64,000 bases of DNA from Sphingobium baderi (GTDB lineage Bacteria > Pseudomonadota > Alphaproteobacteria > Sphingomonadales > Sphingomonadaceae), in contig NZ_CP013264.1 in the NCBI RefSeq assembly GCF_001456115.1, forward strand, positions 1,313,501 through 1,377,500, read 5' to 3'. Positions 1 through 9,096 of this stretch are shown here, piece by piece. Below the pieces are notes generated by a model. It did no database searches. It was not told the origin of the DNA and saw only the letters and a program-made list of their open reading frames with translations. Each line of letters opens with the position of its first letter. Position 1 is the stretch's first letter. The position numbers and the translations under genes are program-made.

Positions 1-263
1 ATAACGGCTTCTGGTTCTCGCCGGAGCGGGAGATGCTGCAGGCCGCCATCGACCACAGCCAGGAGAAGGTGACGGGCACCGTCCGCCTCAAGCTCTACAA
101 GGGCGGGGTCTATGTCGTGGGCCGCAAGTCGCCTTATTCGCTCTACAGCGAAAAGGTCGTGACGTTCGAGGACGATGCGGGCGCCTATGACCAGCGCGAC
201 GCGGCGGGCTTCATCAAGCTCAATGCGCTGCGGCTGCGGCTGCTGGGCCGCCGGGATCGCTGA
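1..263 (+). CDS. argG: Argininosuccinate synthase, C-terminal end (partial)
   Basis: Only the last ~86 codons are present; the gene enters from the left edge in the frame starting at base 3 and stops at 261-263. The visible tail, with the segments [18 protein letters not shown] and SPYSLYSEK, matches the C-terminal part of ArgG, which joins citrulline and aspartate using ATP in cytosolic arginine synthesis. argD and argF occur about 42 kb downstream, so the arginine pathway is scattered here. Family recognition is from sequence memory; the catalytic domain lies outside the window. Confidence 0.9.
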   Translation, partial: NGFWFSPEREMLQAAIDHSQEKVTGTVRLKLYKGGVYVVGRKSPYSLYSEKVVTFEDDAGAYDQRDAAGFIKLNALRLRLLGRRDR

Positions 264-399
264 GATTTCGGCGTCTCGCCGTTACACATTGCGACATTTT
301 ATTCCGTGACATGACACAGTTGCGGGACAAGTCTTGCCGATAAGCGTTTCCAGGGACGGCCTCCGCCGTTCGTGACAGACATTTGGAAGGAAGACTGAC

Positions 400-1035
400 A
401 TGATCCGCAAGTTCATGATGACGGTGGCCGCTGGCGCTTTGTTGACAGGGGGCCTTGCCGCTTCGCACATCGCTGCGGCGCAGGACGGCCCCGGTCGCGG
501 CGGTCCGCGCGGCGGCATGATGATGATGGCCGATGCCAATAAGGACGGCAATCTCACCAAGGCGGAACTGACCGCCTCTCTCGAAGCGCGCTTTGCGAAG
601 ATGGACGCCAACAAGGATGGCAAGCTGAGCAAGGAGGACTGGGAACTGCGCCGCCAGCAGCGGCAGGAAGCCCGCTTCGCGCAGCTTGACACCGACAAGA
701 ACGGCCAGATCAGCAAGGCCGAATTCACCGCCAAGCCTGATCGCAGCGCCGAGGCGGGCAAGCACGGCGGGCCGGATGGACGTCATTGGAGCGGCCGCCA
801 TCATCGCGGCTTCGGCAAGGGCATGAAAGCTGGACCGGACGGCGCGCAGGCTGGTCCCGTCACGCGTGAGCAGTTCGTGGCGCGCGGCGTGGCGATGTTC
901 GACCGGGCCGACGCGAACAAGGACGGCACTGTCACCACCGAGGAGATGAAGGCCGCGCATCAGGCCATGCGGAAGGCGTGGCAGGACCGCAAGGGATCGG
1001 ATTCTGCGCCTGCCGCAGACACGCCCGCCGACTGA
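400..1035 (+). CDS. Exported EF-hand calcium-binding protein
   Basis: A 211-residue protein with an N-terminal signal peptide (hydrophobic stretch to about residue 27, ending AAAQ), so it is probably periplasmic. Four EF-hand-like loops are visible: ADANKDGNLTKAE, DANKDGKLSKED, DTDKNGQISKAE and ADANKDGTVTTEE, each with the acidic/Asn ligand pattern for calcium. The linker is rich in Gly, Arg and His, with a Met-rich patch near residue 38. A good AAGGAAG ribosome-binding site precedes the ATG. It sits just ahead of a two-component system on the same strand, which suggests, without proof, a link to metal or envelope sensing. The exact role is unknown. Confidence 0.85.
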   Translation: MIRKFMMTVAAGALLTGGLAASHIAAAQDGPGRGGPRGGMMMMADANKDGNLTKAELTASLEARFAKMDANKDGKLSKEDWELRRQQRQEARFAQLDTDKNGQISKAEFTAKPDRSAEAGKHGGPDGRHWSGRHHRGFGKGMKAGPDGAQAGPVTREQFVARGVAMFDRADANKDGTVTTEEMKAAHQAMRKAWQDRKGSDSAPAADTPAD

Positions 1036-1047
1036 CACGCACAATAT

Positions 1048-1082
1048 GGGAAGGGCGGGGGCAGTTTGCCTTCACCCTTCCC
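1048..1082 (+). terminator. Hairpin between EF-hand gene and response regulator
   Basis: The arms GGGAAGGG (1048-1055) and CCCTTCCC (1075-1082) form a perfect 8-bp stem with a 19-nt loop, 12 bases after the stop of the EF-hand gene, followed by a pyrimidine-rich stretch. It may be a terminator or attenuator that lowers expression of the downstream regulator. It has no proper T-run, so confidence is modest. Confidence 0.4.
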
Positions 1083-1114
1083 CTCTCTTCCCAGCCGTGA
1101 CAGAAGCCTGAAAC

Positions 1115-1834
1115 ATGAGCGAACGACCCCATTTGCTGCTCGTCGATGACGAGCGTTCGATCCGCGAGCCGCTGGCGCAATATCTGACGCGCAACGGTTT
1201 TCGCGTCACCGCCGTCGAAAGCGCGGCGGAAGCGCGGGTGCGGCTCAATGCCAACGCGATCGACCTGGTGGTGCTCGACATCATGATGCCGGGCGAGGAC
1301 GGCCTGTCGCTGTGCCGCCATATCCGCGAGACGAGCGAGATTCCCGTGATCCTCCTGACCGCCAGGTCGGAGGAGACGGATCGCATCGTAGGGCTGGAAA
1401 TGGGCGCGGACGACTATGTGCTGAAGCCCTTCTCCCCGCGCGAACTGGTGGCGCGGATCAAGGTGATCTTCCGCCGCGTCGCCACCGGTGGCCAGCGGGT
1501 GACGGCTCCCGACGGCGCGACCTATGCTTTTGCCGGATGGTTGCTCAAGACGCAGGAACGCACGCTGGTGGACGCCGAGGGGGTGGCGCTGCCGCTGTCG
1601 ACGGCGGAGTATAATCTGATGATGGCCTTCGCCACCCGGCCCAACCAGGTGTTGAGCCGCGACCAGTTGCTCGACATCACGCAAGGGCGCGAAGCCAACG
1701 CCTTCGATCGCGCCATCGACAACCAGATCAGCCGCCTACGCAAGAAGATCGAACCGGACCCCAAGAACCCGACGCTTATCAAGACGGTTTGGGGCGGCGG
1801 CTATACCTTGTCGGCGGAGGTACGCAGGCTGTGA
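1115..1834 (+). CDS. OmpR/PhoB-family response regulator
   Basis: 239 residues. The N-terminal receiver domain has the acidic pair D11-D12, the phosphoacceptor D55 (VVLDIMMPGEDG), T82 and K104 (YVLKPF). The C-terminal winged-helix DNA-binding domain ends in the usual WGGGYTL motif. It would be phosphorylated by the histidine kinase whose start codon overlaps its stop (GTGA), so the two are translationally coupled. Its targets are not visible in the sequence; the adjacent EF-hand gene is the obvious candidate. Confidence 0.93.
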   Translation: MSERPHLLLVDDERSIREPLAQYLTRNGFRVTAVESAAEARVRLNANAIDLVVLDIMMPGEDGLSLCRHIRETSEIPVILLTARSEETDRIVGLEMGADDYVLKPFSPRELVARIKVIFRRVATGGQRVTAPDGATYAFAGWLLKTQERTLVDAEGVALPLSTAEYNLMMAFATRPNQVLSRDQLLDITQGREANAFDRAIDNQISRLRKKIEPDPKNPTLIKTVWGGGYTLSAEVRRL

Positions 1835-3177
1835 AGCGGTTGCGACTGTGGCCCCAGAGCCTTGTCGGGCAGGTCATCCTGCTGGTCGCCATCGCGCTGT
1901 TCGTGGCGCAGGCGATCAATTTCGCGCTCTTGCTGCGGGAACGGAACCGGCTGGAACTTACCGGGCAAACCGCCCCCGCCGTTTATCGCATCGTGGACGC
2001 GCTCGACAGTCGCGGCGACCGGCGAGCCGACGACCGGCGGGTGCGGGCGCGCTTTACCGATGCGCCACCGCGTGTCGAAGGACAACGGCGTCCCGATGTC
2101 GAAAGCCGGGCGGCGGCGATGTTCGAGGATATCGGGTTGCAGATGCGGTCCATTCGGGCGGTGCAGGACAGCGAAAGCCTGCCCATGCGTCGCTGGGAAC
2201 GCCTTCGTGCCCGGGCGTCGGGTGCAGAACCGGTTATGCACAATGTAGGCCGATTGGTTATGGCGGCCGAATATGAGCCGGGCAAATGGGTCGTGACGCA
2301 GACGCGCACGGGTGAGCGGCCGCAACGTTTTGGCGGCTGGCTGATCGGACAGACTGCTATCCTTTATGTCATCGTGCTGTTGCCGTTATTGTGGGTAGGG
2401 CGCCGGCTGGCGCGTCCGTTGCGGCAATTGACGGAGTCCGCCGAGCAGTTCGCGCGAACCGGCGCCGCCGATCCGGTGGATGAGCGCGGGCCGGGCGATG
2501 TGCGCCAACTCACGACCGCTTTCAACGCGATGCGCGCGCGCATTTTCCTGATGCTGAATGAAAAGGACCGGATGCTGGGTGCGATCGGCCATGATCTGCG
2601 TACGCCGCTTGCCTCGCTGCGGGTCCGCACCGAATCGGTGGAGGATGAAGGCGAGCGCGCCCGCATGTCCGAAACCATTGATGAGATGAACCGGATGCTG
2701 GAGGACATATTGTCGCTCGCGCGGGCCGGGCGGAGCAGCGAGTCCACGCAGAAGGTCGATCTTTCGGCTTTGGCGGATGCGGTGGTGGAGGATTTCCTGG
2801 AACTGGGATCGCCGGTCGACATGGCCGAGAGCGCTCGCGCCGTGGCCAATGTGCGCCCGCAGCAGATTCGCCGGGCCCTCCGCAACCTTATCGAAAACGC
2901 CACGGTCTATGGCGAGCGGGCGCATGTTTCGGTGGCGCGCCGGGATGGCGCCATTCACCTGATCGTGGAAGATGACGGCCCCGGTATCGCTGAAGATCGC
3001 ATGGAAGAGATGATGGAGCCGTTCACCCGGTTGGAGGGATCGCGCAATCGCGATACCGGCGGCGCGGGCTTGGGTCTGGCGCTGGTACGAGCGATCATGG
3101 CCGAGCATGGCGGATCGTTGCACCTCGCCAACCGCGCAGAAGGCGGGTTGGAGGCGAGCTTGATTTTGCCTGCATAG
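1831..3177 (+). CDS. Membrane sensor histidine kinase
   Basis: 448 residues when started at the GTG that overlaps the response-regulator stop; an upstream in-frame ATG at 1789 lies well inside the preceding gene and is less likely. The order is: transmembrane helix (about 13-35), a periplasmic domain of about 140 residues, a second helix near residues 170-190, a HAMP region, a HisKA domain with phosphoaccepting H254 (AIGHDLRTPL), and an HATPase_c domain with the N box (NLIENA), G1 (DDGPGI) and G2 (GGAGLGLAL). It forms a two-gene operon with the regulator. The signal is unknown; the Arg- and Asp-rich periplasmic domain resembles no sensor I can name. Confidence 0.92.
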   Translation: MKRLRLWPQSLVGQVILLVAIALFVAQAINFALLLRERNRLELTGQTAPAVYRIVDALDSRGDRRADDRRVRARFTDAPPRVEGQRRPDVESRAAAMFEDIGLQMRSIRAVQDSESLPMRRWERLRARASGAEPVMHNVGRLVMAAEYEPGKWVVTQTRTGERPQRFGGWLIGQTAILYVIVLLPLLWVGRRLARPLRQLTESAEQFARTGAADPVDERGPGDVRQLTTAFNAMRARIFLMLNEKDRMLGAIGHDLRTPLASLRVRTESVEDEGERARMSETIDEMNRMLEDILSLARAGRSSESTQKVDLSALADAVVEDFLELGSPVDMAESARAVANVRPQQIRRALRNLIENATVYGERAHVSVARRDGAIHLIVEDDGPGIAEDRMEEMMEPFTRLEGSRNRDTGGAGLGLALVRAIMAEHGGSLHLANRAEGGLEASLILPA

Positions 3178-3232
3178 GTATTTGCGGGCGATTGGCGCGA
3201 TTGAGGAATGGGCGGGTTGTCGCTCCTCACCC

Positions 3233-3345
3233 CCGTTCGTCCTGAGTAGGGGCTGAGCGAAGTCGAAGACCCGTATGGGGCCGACGCGCCACATGTCCTT
3301 CGATATGCCTCTTCGATAGGCTCAGGAGCTGCTCAGGACGAACGG
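3233..3345. repeat. Dispersed intergenic repeat, copy 1
   Basis: This element lies between the convergent histidine kinase and motB genes. It is bounded by a perfect 14-bp inverted repeat, CCGTTCGTCCTGAG (3233-3246) and CTCAGGACGAACGG (3332-3345), and contains the core GCTGAGCGAAGTCGAAG (3252-3268). Related copies occur at 11460, 15385 and 20894. In this position it could act as a bidirectional terminator. The rest of 3178-3412 shows no gene. Confidence 0.75.
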
Positions 3346-3412
3346 CGCGCTGCCGTTCCGCCCCCCCCGAACCGGTACACGGCGCAACACTGCAAAAGTG
3401 CGGTATTTCCAG

Positions 3413-4465
3413 TCAATGCTTACCAGGTTTGCCGGACGCGCCCGGCGCGGCCGGGTTTATCAATTCCGCGCCCGCCGGAAGGCCCGTGCCACCCATGTTG
3501 AGGCGCAGGGCCTGTTCGCGGGCCACGCGGAGGGGGTTATCCCGTTCCTTGATCTCAGCTCTGGTTTCCGCATCCATCTCTGCATTGGCATCGGGCGTTT
3601 CCGCGCCGCGCGTCCAGCCCAGGACGATCGACATGCGCCGGTTGCGCGGGTCATAGGCATCGTCCTTCACGAAGGGTTCGCGGTCGGCCACGCCTTCGAT
3701 CCGGGCGAAGCGGGCATTGCCGATTCCTTCGTCCGACAGCGCCTTGCGTGTTGCTTCGGCGCGGGCGGAGGACAGCATCCAGTTGTTCATCGTCCGCCCT
3801 GCCGCATAGGGCAGGCCGTCGGTATGGCCGCGCACGATCAGCGGATTGGGCATGGTTTCGAGCACGTTGGCGACTTCACCCACCAGCGCGCGCGCCTGCG
3901 GCAGTAGTCGGTCGGTGCCCATCGAGAACATGGCGAAATCCGCTTCGTCGATCAGGTCGATGCGAAGCCCTTCGCGCGTTTCGGTGAAGCGCACATTCTT
4001 GCGGAGATTCTGCATGCCCCGGCGCGTCATGCGTGCTTCAAGGTCTTTCTTGATCGATTCGAACTTGGCGCGGTCGGCCGCCCGCAACCCCTTGCCGCCC
4101 TGATCCGCCGTTCCGCTCGCATCGCGGGGGATGGTCATGGACATGGTGCCCTGACCGCCGGTGGTCGGGTAATTTTCCTTCCCCTTGATGCTGTCGCCGC
4201 CCAGCAGGCCATTCGCGCCCGCCGATGCCATCTTCATTTCGATAAGGGTCGGGGTGAAATAGTCGGCCAGCGCCTTGCGCTGTTTTTCGGTTGTCGCGCC
4301 GAGCAGCCACATCAGTAGGAAGAACGCCATCATTGCCGTCACGAAGTCGGCATAGGCGACCTTCCATGCGCCGCCATGATGGCCACCATGTCCTTCGACG
4401 ATGATCTTCTTGACGATGATCGGTCTTGGTTCAGGCTCGTTCGCGCCGCGCTTCTTTTCGGCCAT
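3413..4465 (-). CDS. motB: Flagellar motor stator protein MotB
   Basis: 350 residues. A short cytoplasmic N-terminus leads into one transmembrane helix with the motif AYADFVTAMMAFF, in which D40 matches the proton-carrying aspartate of proton-type stators. A plug/linker region follows, then an OmpA-like peptidoglycan-binding domain (VRGHTDGLPY; SSARAEATRKAL; NRRMSIVLGW). It anchors the stator to the wall and couples proton flow to rotation. It lies 3 bases downstream of motA on the same strand, so the two are co-transcribed from the promoter before motA. Confidence 0.96.
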   Translation of the reverse strand: MAEKKRGANEPEPRPIIVKKIIVEGHGGHHGGAWKVAYADFVTAMMAFFLLMWLLGATTEKQRKALADYFTPTLIEMKMASAGANGLLGGDSIKGKENYPTTGGQGTMSMTIPRDASGTADQGGKGLRAADRAKFESIKKDLEARMTRRGMQNLRKNVRFTETREGLRIDLIDEADFAMFSMGTDRLLPQARALVGEVANVLETMPNPLIVRGHTDGLPYAAGRTMNNWMLSSARAEATRKALSDEGIGNARFARIEGVADREPFVKDDAYDPRNRRMSIVLGWTRGAETPDANAEMDAETRAEIKERDNPLRVAREQALRLNMGGTGLPAGAELINPAAPGASGKPGKH

Positions 4466-4468
4466 GGC

Positions 4469-5332
4469 TTATTTGCCCCGCATGCCGTCGAACACTTCGG
4501 CGAAGGCTGGCTGGTTCGCATGAGTGAGGCTGGAGCGCGCCGCTTCGATGACGAGCGGCTGGGGATGGCCGTGGAGCGAGGCTATGATGATCTGCTTCAC
4601 GACATGATACATGGAGCCGTCCGCCTCGATCACGCTCCGGCAGCGGTTGGCGAAGGGATTGACCATGCCATAGGCGAGCAAGACGCCCAGGAAGGTGCCC
4701 ACCAGCGCCGAACCGATCATCGCGCCAAGGATGGCGGGCGGCTGGTCGATAGCGCCCATGGTCTTGACCACGCCGAGGACCGCCGCGACGATGCCCAGAG
4801 CAGGCAGGGCGTCGGCGAGTCCCTGAAGATTGTCGGCGGGCTTCAGTGCCTCATGATGATGGGTCTTGAGCGCATTGTCCATAACCTCCTCGACCGCATG
4901 GGGATCGAGCGTGCCGGACGACACGACAACCAGCCGCAGCGTGTCGCTGATAAGGTGGATCAGCGTCTTGTCGCCCATTAGGCGCGGATATTCGGTGAAG
5001 ATGGTGGAACTGCCCGGATCTTCGATATGCGGTTCCAGCGCAACCGGCCCTTCGACGCGGAGCGTCTTCATCAGGCGGCTGACGAGGAAGATGCAGTCTA
5101 GGAAATCCTGCTTCTTGTATTTGGGGCCTTTGAATACTTTCCCAACGCCGCCGCCCAGCGCCTTGAGGTCCGCGCCGCTATTACCGATGATAAGCGCGCC
5201 GACGGCTGCGCCGCCGATGATCAGCATTTCGTGAGGAAGGGCGTGCAGAACCGGGCCGATGTCGCCGCCGGTGAAGATGAACCCACCAAACACCATGACG
5301 AGCAGGACGACGAGGCCGATAATAGCGAACAT
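4469..5332 (-). CDS. motA: Flagellar motor stator protein MotA
   Basis: 287 residues, the usual length. Four membrane segments are predicted, with the large cytoplasmic loop between helices 2 and 3 that contacts FliG. The two functional prolines are present in DALPALGIVAAVLG and MVNPFANR. With MotB it forms the inner-membrane proton channel that drives rotation. A sigma-28-type promoter lies about 70 bases upstream, which fits late expression after hook completion. Confidence 0.96.
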   Translation of the reverse strand: MFAIIGLVVLLVMVFGGFIFTGGDIGPVLHALPHEMLIIGGAAVGALIIGNSGADLKALGGGVGKVFKGPKYKKQDFLDCIFLVSRLMKTLRVEGPVALEPHIEDPGSSTIFTEYPRLMGDKTLIHLISDTLRLVVVSSGTLDPHAVEEVMDNALKTHHHEALKPADNLQGLADALPALGIVAAVLGVVKTMGAIDQPPAILGAMIGSALVGTFLGVLLAYGMVNPFANRCRSVIEADGSMYHVVKQIIIASLHGHPQPLVIEAARSSLTHANQPAFAEVFDGMRGK

Positions 5333-5403
5333 GAAAATCCCCGAAAATTTTGCCCGAAGGGGCCAACCCCGTCAGCATCCCGTGCAATGCCGTTTCATTG
5401 GTT

Positions 5404-5430
5404 AATACGGTTTGGTTAGCGTTCAGTTTA
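5404..5430 (-). promoter_or_regulatory. Candidate sigma-28 (FliA) promoter of motAB
   Basis: On the minus strand the -35-like TAAA (5430-5427) is followed after exactly 15 bases by ACCGTATT (5411-5404). The spacing and the CCGT core match the promoter-like sites before fliC, fliD and the gene at 39676. Predicted start of transcription is near 5397, about 65 bases before the motA ATG. Confidence 0.6.
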
Positions 5431-5453
5431 GGAGCGCGCGCCCTTTTTTCCGA

Positions 5454-6299
5454 TCAGCCGATAAGGTCGAACAGCGTCTGCTTGTTGATGCGCGCGAATG
5501 CGGACTGGGCGGCGTTGAGCTGAAGCAGCTTGGCCTGAACCGAAGATATGACCTGCGCGAGATCGGTCGATTCCAGTGTGGAGCGGCGTTCGGTCAGGTC
5601 CAGATCAACATCGGTCAGCCGCGCACCGACCACGTCGAGGCGATCGGATCTGACGCCCTGTTTCGCCAGCTCGACGATGATATGGCTCTGGCCCGCCTGG
5701 ATGCTTTCCAGCGCCGTTCCGATGTCGCTGTCACTGCCGCTTGAAACGGCCGTGATGCTCTGATTCAATATGTCGTCGATCGACATTGCCGTGCCGTCCA
5801 CGTCGATCCCTTCCGAAACCTGCTGGCGTGTCCCGACCACTGCCAGGTTGAGGCCCCGGCTGACCGGCACCAGAACGCTTTGTCCGTCATCGAACACCGA
5901 CACGCCTTGATAATCCTTCTGGTTCAGCAATTCGCCTACGGTGGTGCGGATGGTCTTGAGTTCCTCGACGATGGCGCCACGACTCGTGTCGTTGAGCGAA
6001 CCATTGCGGACCGAGATCACGAGATCCTGCGCCCGCACCAGCAGGTTGTTGATTTCGTCCAGATTGGATTCGGCATTGGAGGCGCGGGTCGTGCCATAGC
6101 TGACATTGGCTTGCCAGGCCGCCTGCTGCGCCTGTGCGCGGCCGATGTCCGAAACCTGCACCCATGCAAGGGCATTGTCGGACGGCCTGGTCAGCGTCAC
6201 GCCGGAGGAAATGGCGGTCTGGCCCGCGATGATGCTTTGCGACAGCTGCTGCTGACGGCGGATTTCGGCGGTAAGGGTCTTGTTGGTGATGCCAACCAT
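5454..6299 (-). CDS. flgL: Flagellar hook-filament junction protein FlgL
   Basis: 281 residues, flagellin-related. It has an N-terminal coiled region containing QQQLSQSIIAGQTAISSG and a C-terminal helix ending near ARINKQTLFDLIG. It sits between the FlgK junction and the filament as the second junction protein, exported by the flagellar type III system. It is the last gene of the flgGHIJKL block, 18 bases after flgK. The family is recognised from the helical ends and from its place next to flgK. Confidence 0.92.
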   Translation of the reverse strand: MVGITNKTLTAEIRRQQQLSQSIIAGQTAISSGVTLTRPSDNALAWVQVSDIGRAQAQQAAWQANVSYGTTRASNAESNLDEINNLLVRAQDLVISVRNGSLNDTSRGAIVEELKTIRTTVGELLNQKDYQGVSVFDDGQSVLVPVSRGLNLAVVGTRQQVSEGIDVDGTAMSIDDILNQSITAVSSGSDSDIGTALESIQAGQSHIIVELAKQGVRSDRLDVVGARLTDVDLDLTERRSTLESTDLAQVISSVQAKLLQLNAAQSAFARINKQTLFDLIG

Positions 6300-6317
6300 C
6301 GGTCAGGCCTTTCCCGT

Positions 6318-7655
6318 TCAGATAAGTTGCAGGATGGAGTCGACGGTTTCCTTGGCGACCTGCAATATCTTCGCGCAGCCCGAAAAGGCCTGCTGAAGGC
6401 GCAGCAGATCGGCCGCTTCCATATCGAGGTCCACGCCGCTCACCGCTTCGCGCGCGGCGACGGCCTGATCGGCGCGGCCCTGCGCGGTGGTCTGCTCCGC
6501 CTTGGTGGCGGTCAGCAGATTGGCATGGGTCGCGATCAACGCGGTCCAGTTCTGCTCCACGCTGCCATTGCCGCGCAGAGCCGATTGCACGGTCAGCAGA
6601 TTGCCGTTGAGCGTACCGTCGGTCGACCGTGTTGCCAGAGCCGCCGGATCAGTGATGAGGGCCGCCATATTGGCCGCGCCACCGCCATAGGACAGGAGCG
6701 CGCCGCCCGCTGCAAGCGCGTCGGTCTGGCCCTGCGCGTGCCAGGCGTTCATGTCGGTCACGAACTGCTGGGCGAGAGTGTCGAGACTTGCGCGCCGGTC
6801 GGTGACGGTCTGCGCGGCGGAGAACAGGCCGCCCAACGTTCCGTTAGCGGGCGCGGCGAGCGCGGTGCCGCCGCTGGTCTCGAAGGAGAGCGTGCCATTG
6901 GGGTTAGCGCTGACCGCCACCTTCGTCGCGGCATCGCCCTGCACGAGCGTTTGCCCGTTGAAGCTGATCTGCACCGAATCATGCGCGCCGAAGCTGATGT
7001 CGACGTTCAGGTTTTCCGAAAGCTGCTGCAACGCCGCGTCCCGGCTGTCGAGCAACTGGGCATAAGCAGAGGTGCCGGGTTGCGCCCGCAGCAGACTGCC
7101 GTTGATATTGGCGAGCTGGTCGAGGGCGATGTTGATGTTCGCCACCGACGCCTGGGCTTCGGTGGCGATACCGCTGGACGCGTTGCCGAGGTCGGCGGCG
7201 GTCTGGCGAAAGGCTTCGGCCACGCGGCTGATGCTGTCCAGCGTCGTTACGCGCAGCGATGTGTCGCTGGGGCTGGCGGCCAGCTTGTCCATATTCTGGA
7301 ACATGCCGGTCATCAGCTTGCCGATGCCGGTGTCGGTATCGTTGAGCGCGGTTTCGGTATCGGTCAGCCAGCGCATCCGCGCGGTCGAACTGCCCAGCGC
7401 CATGCCGGTCAGGCGCACCGCGGTGTCCAGATAGGGATCGGTGGCGCGATTGACGCCGGCGATCTGCGTGCCGCCGAAATTGGCCCTTGAAATGTACAAG
7501 GCCATGGTGGCGGTCGAAGCGCCGGATTCAATAGTCGTCACCGAGCGGCGCGAATAGCCGTCGGTGTTGGCGTTGGCGATATTTTCCGACACGGCCCCCA
7601 TCGCGGCGCGATAGGCCCGCGTGCCAGACGCGCCGATGACGAAGAGGTCGCTCAT
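6318..7655 (-). CDS. flgK: Flagellar hook-associated protein FlgK
   Basis: 445 residues. The N-terminus (GAVSENIANANTDGYSRR) is the conserved axial-protein signature, followed by YISRANFGGTQIAG. The C-terminal helices end in LRLQQAFSGCAKILQVAKETVDSILQ as in FlgK. It joins the hook to FlgL and the filament. Its start overlaps the flgJ stop by 4 bases. The central region is small, which shortens it relative to enterobacterial FlgK (about 550). Confidence 0.94.
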   Translation of the reverse strand: MSDLFVIGASGTRAYRAAMGAVSENIANANTDGYSRRSVTTIESGASTATMALYISRANFGGTQIAGVNRATDPYLDTAVRLTGMALGSSTARMRWLTDTETALNDTDTGIGKLMTGMFQNMDKLAASPSDTSLRVTTLDSISRVAEAFRQTAADLGNASSGIATEAQASVANINIALDQLANINGSLLRAQPGTSAYAQLLDSRDAALQQLSENLNVDISFGAHDSVQISFNGQTLVQGDAATKVAVSANPNGTLSFETSGGTALAAPANGTLGGLFSAAQTVTDRRASLDTLAQQFVTDMNAWHAQGQTDALAAGGALLSYGGGAANMAALITDPAALATRSTDGTLNGNLLTVQSALRGNGSVEQNWTALIATHANLLTATKAEQTTAQGRADQAVAAREAVSGVDLDMEAADLLRLQQAFSGCAKILQVAKETVDSILQLI

Positions 7656-7966
7656 GGGCTCTTATCCTGTGTGGGAGTGGCGGGCGGCTGCGCCTTGCCG
7701 CCGAACTGGCTCAGCAGCAGCTCGGCAATGCCAAGGCTGCCCTTTTGCGCCATGCTGTCGGCGGTACGGGCGTCGGCCATGTCGCGGAACTGTTCCGACG
7801 CGCTGGTGTCGAGCAGGCTATCCCCCATGCTGGAGGAGCGCATCGCGCCAATCATCTGGCGCAGGAAGATCGCCTCGAACTGCTGCGCCGCCTTTTGCAG
7901 CGCGGTTTTGTCCGCGTTCCCGCCATTGGAGGCGGAGGTTCCTGTAACGGTCGAAATCTGCATCAC
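7652..7966 (-). CDS. flgJ: Rod-binding protein FlgJ, N-terminal-domain-only form
   Basis: 104 residues covering only the rod-cap domain: AAQQFEAIFLRQMIGAMRSS, then the region around FRDMADARTADSMAQKGSLGIAELL. FlgJ caps the growing rod in the periplasm. The muramidase domain fused to it in enterobacteria is absent here and appears instead as a separate gene at 17139. The gene overlaps flgI and flgK by 4 bases each, so it is firmly within the operon. Confidence 0.9.
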   Translation of the reverse strand: MMQISTVTGTSASNGGNADKTALQKAAQQFEAIFLRQMIGAMRSSSMGDSLLDTSASEQFRDMADARTADSMAQKGSLGIAELLLSQFGGKAQPPATPTQDKSP

Positions 7967-9096
7967 AACACCACCAGATCAGCTTTCATGGCGCCCGCCT
8001 GTTTCAAGGCTTCGAGGATCGCGACCATGTCGGCGGGAGAAGCCCCGATGGCGTTGACCGCCTTCACTATATCGGCCAGAGACGCGCCACCTTTAAAATT
8101 GACCATCGGTCTTTTCTGTTCGTCGATCTGGATCGAACTGGATTGCTCCACCGCAGTCTGCCCGCGCGAAAAGGGGGCGGGTTGGACGACACGGGGCGCT
8201 TCGTTGACGGAGACGGTCAGTTTTCCGTGCGCCACGGCGGCGGGATGGATCTTGACCGCGCCGTTGATGACCACGGTGCCGGTGCGGGCGTTGACGATGA
8301 CGCGGGCGGGCGCGTCGGCGGGCGAGACTTCGATATTCTCGATCATGCCCATCATCATGATGCGGTCTTCCGCGCCGGGCGCGGCGCTGATGGCGACCGA
8401 GACGGCGTCCATGGCGCGGGCGCGCTGGTCGCCGAAGGTGCGGTTGATGCCGTCCGCCACGCGCAGCGCTGTGGTGAGGTCGGCTTCCGCCAGATTGAAG
8501 GTGAGCGTGGGCGCGGTGTCGAAGCCGGTCGCGACCGCGCGCTCGACGGTCGCGCCGCTCGGGATGCGCCCGGCGGAGGGGACGTTGACCGACACCTGGC
8601 TGCCGTCCGCGCCGGAAACGCCGAGGCCGCCGACGGCGAGGTTGCCTTGCGCCATGGCGTAGATTTCATTGTCCGCGCCGCGCAGGGGCGTCATGATGAG
8701 CGTGCCGCCGCGCAGCGACTTGGCCTTGCCGAGCGCGGAGACGGTGACGTCGAGGCGCTGGCCGGGCTTGGCGAAGGCGGGGAGGTCGGCGGTGACGAGC
8801 ACGGCCGCCGCGTTCTTGAGCGCCGGGTTGACGCCCTGCGGCAGCGTGAGGCCGAAGCGCGAGACGACGCCCTTCATGCCCTGCGTCGCATAGTCGAGGC
8901 TGTCGTCGCCCGTGCCCGCGAGGCCCACCACGATGCCGTAGCCGGTGAGCTGGTTAGGGCGCACGCCCTGGAAGGTGCCGAGGTCCTTGATCCGTTCCGC
9001 ATGGGCGGGGACGGCGAGCAAAGTCATGAATGAGATGGCGAAGAGAACGATTGTTCGCAGCGGCTGTAGGAGATTGGACATGTTGGAAATCTCCAT
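7963..9096 (-). CDS. flgI: Flagellar P-ring protein FlgI
   Basis: 377 residues with a signal peptide (hydrophobic core near residues 13-27, ending AHA) and the family start of the mature protein, ERIKDLGTFQGVRPNQLTGYG. FlgI forms the peptidoglycan-level bushing around the rod. Its ATG shares one base with the flgH stop (TGATG); an alternative ATG six codons downstream (9081) would give a tidier signal peptide. The chaperone FlgA is encoded at 15700. Confidence 0.97.
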   Translation of the reverse strand: MEISNMSNLLQPLRTIVLFAISFMTLLAVPAHAERIKDLGTFQGVRPNQLTGYGIVVGLAGTGDDSLDYATQGMKGVVSRFGLTLPQGVNPALKNAAAVLVTADLPAFAKPGQRLDVTVSALGKAKSLRGGTLIMTPLRGADNEIYAMAQGNLAVGGLGVSGADGSQVSVNVPSAGRIPSGATVERAVATGFDTAPTLTFNLAEADLTTALRVADGINRTFGDQRARAMDAVSVAISAAPGAEDRIMMMGMIENIEVSPADAPARVIVNARTGTVVINGAVKIHPAAVAHGKLTVSVNEAPRVVQPAPFSRGQTAVEQSSSIQIDEQKRPMVNFKGGASLADIVKAVNAIGASPADMVAILEALKQAGAMKADLVVL

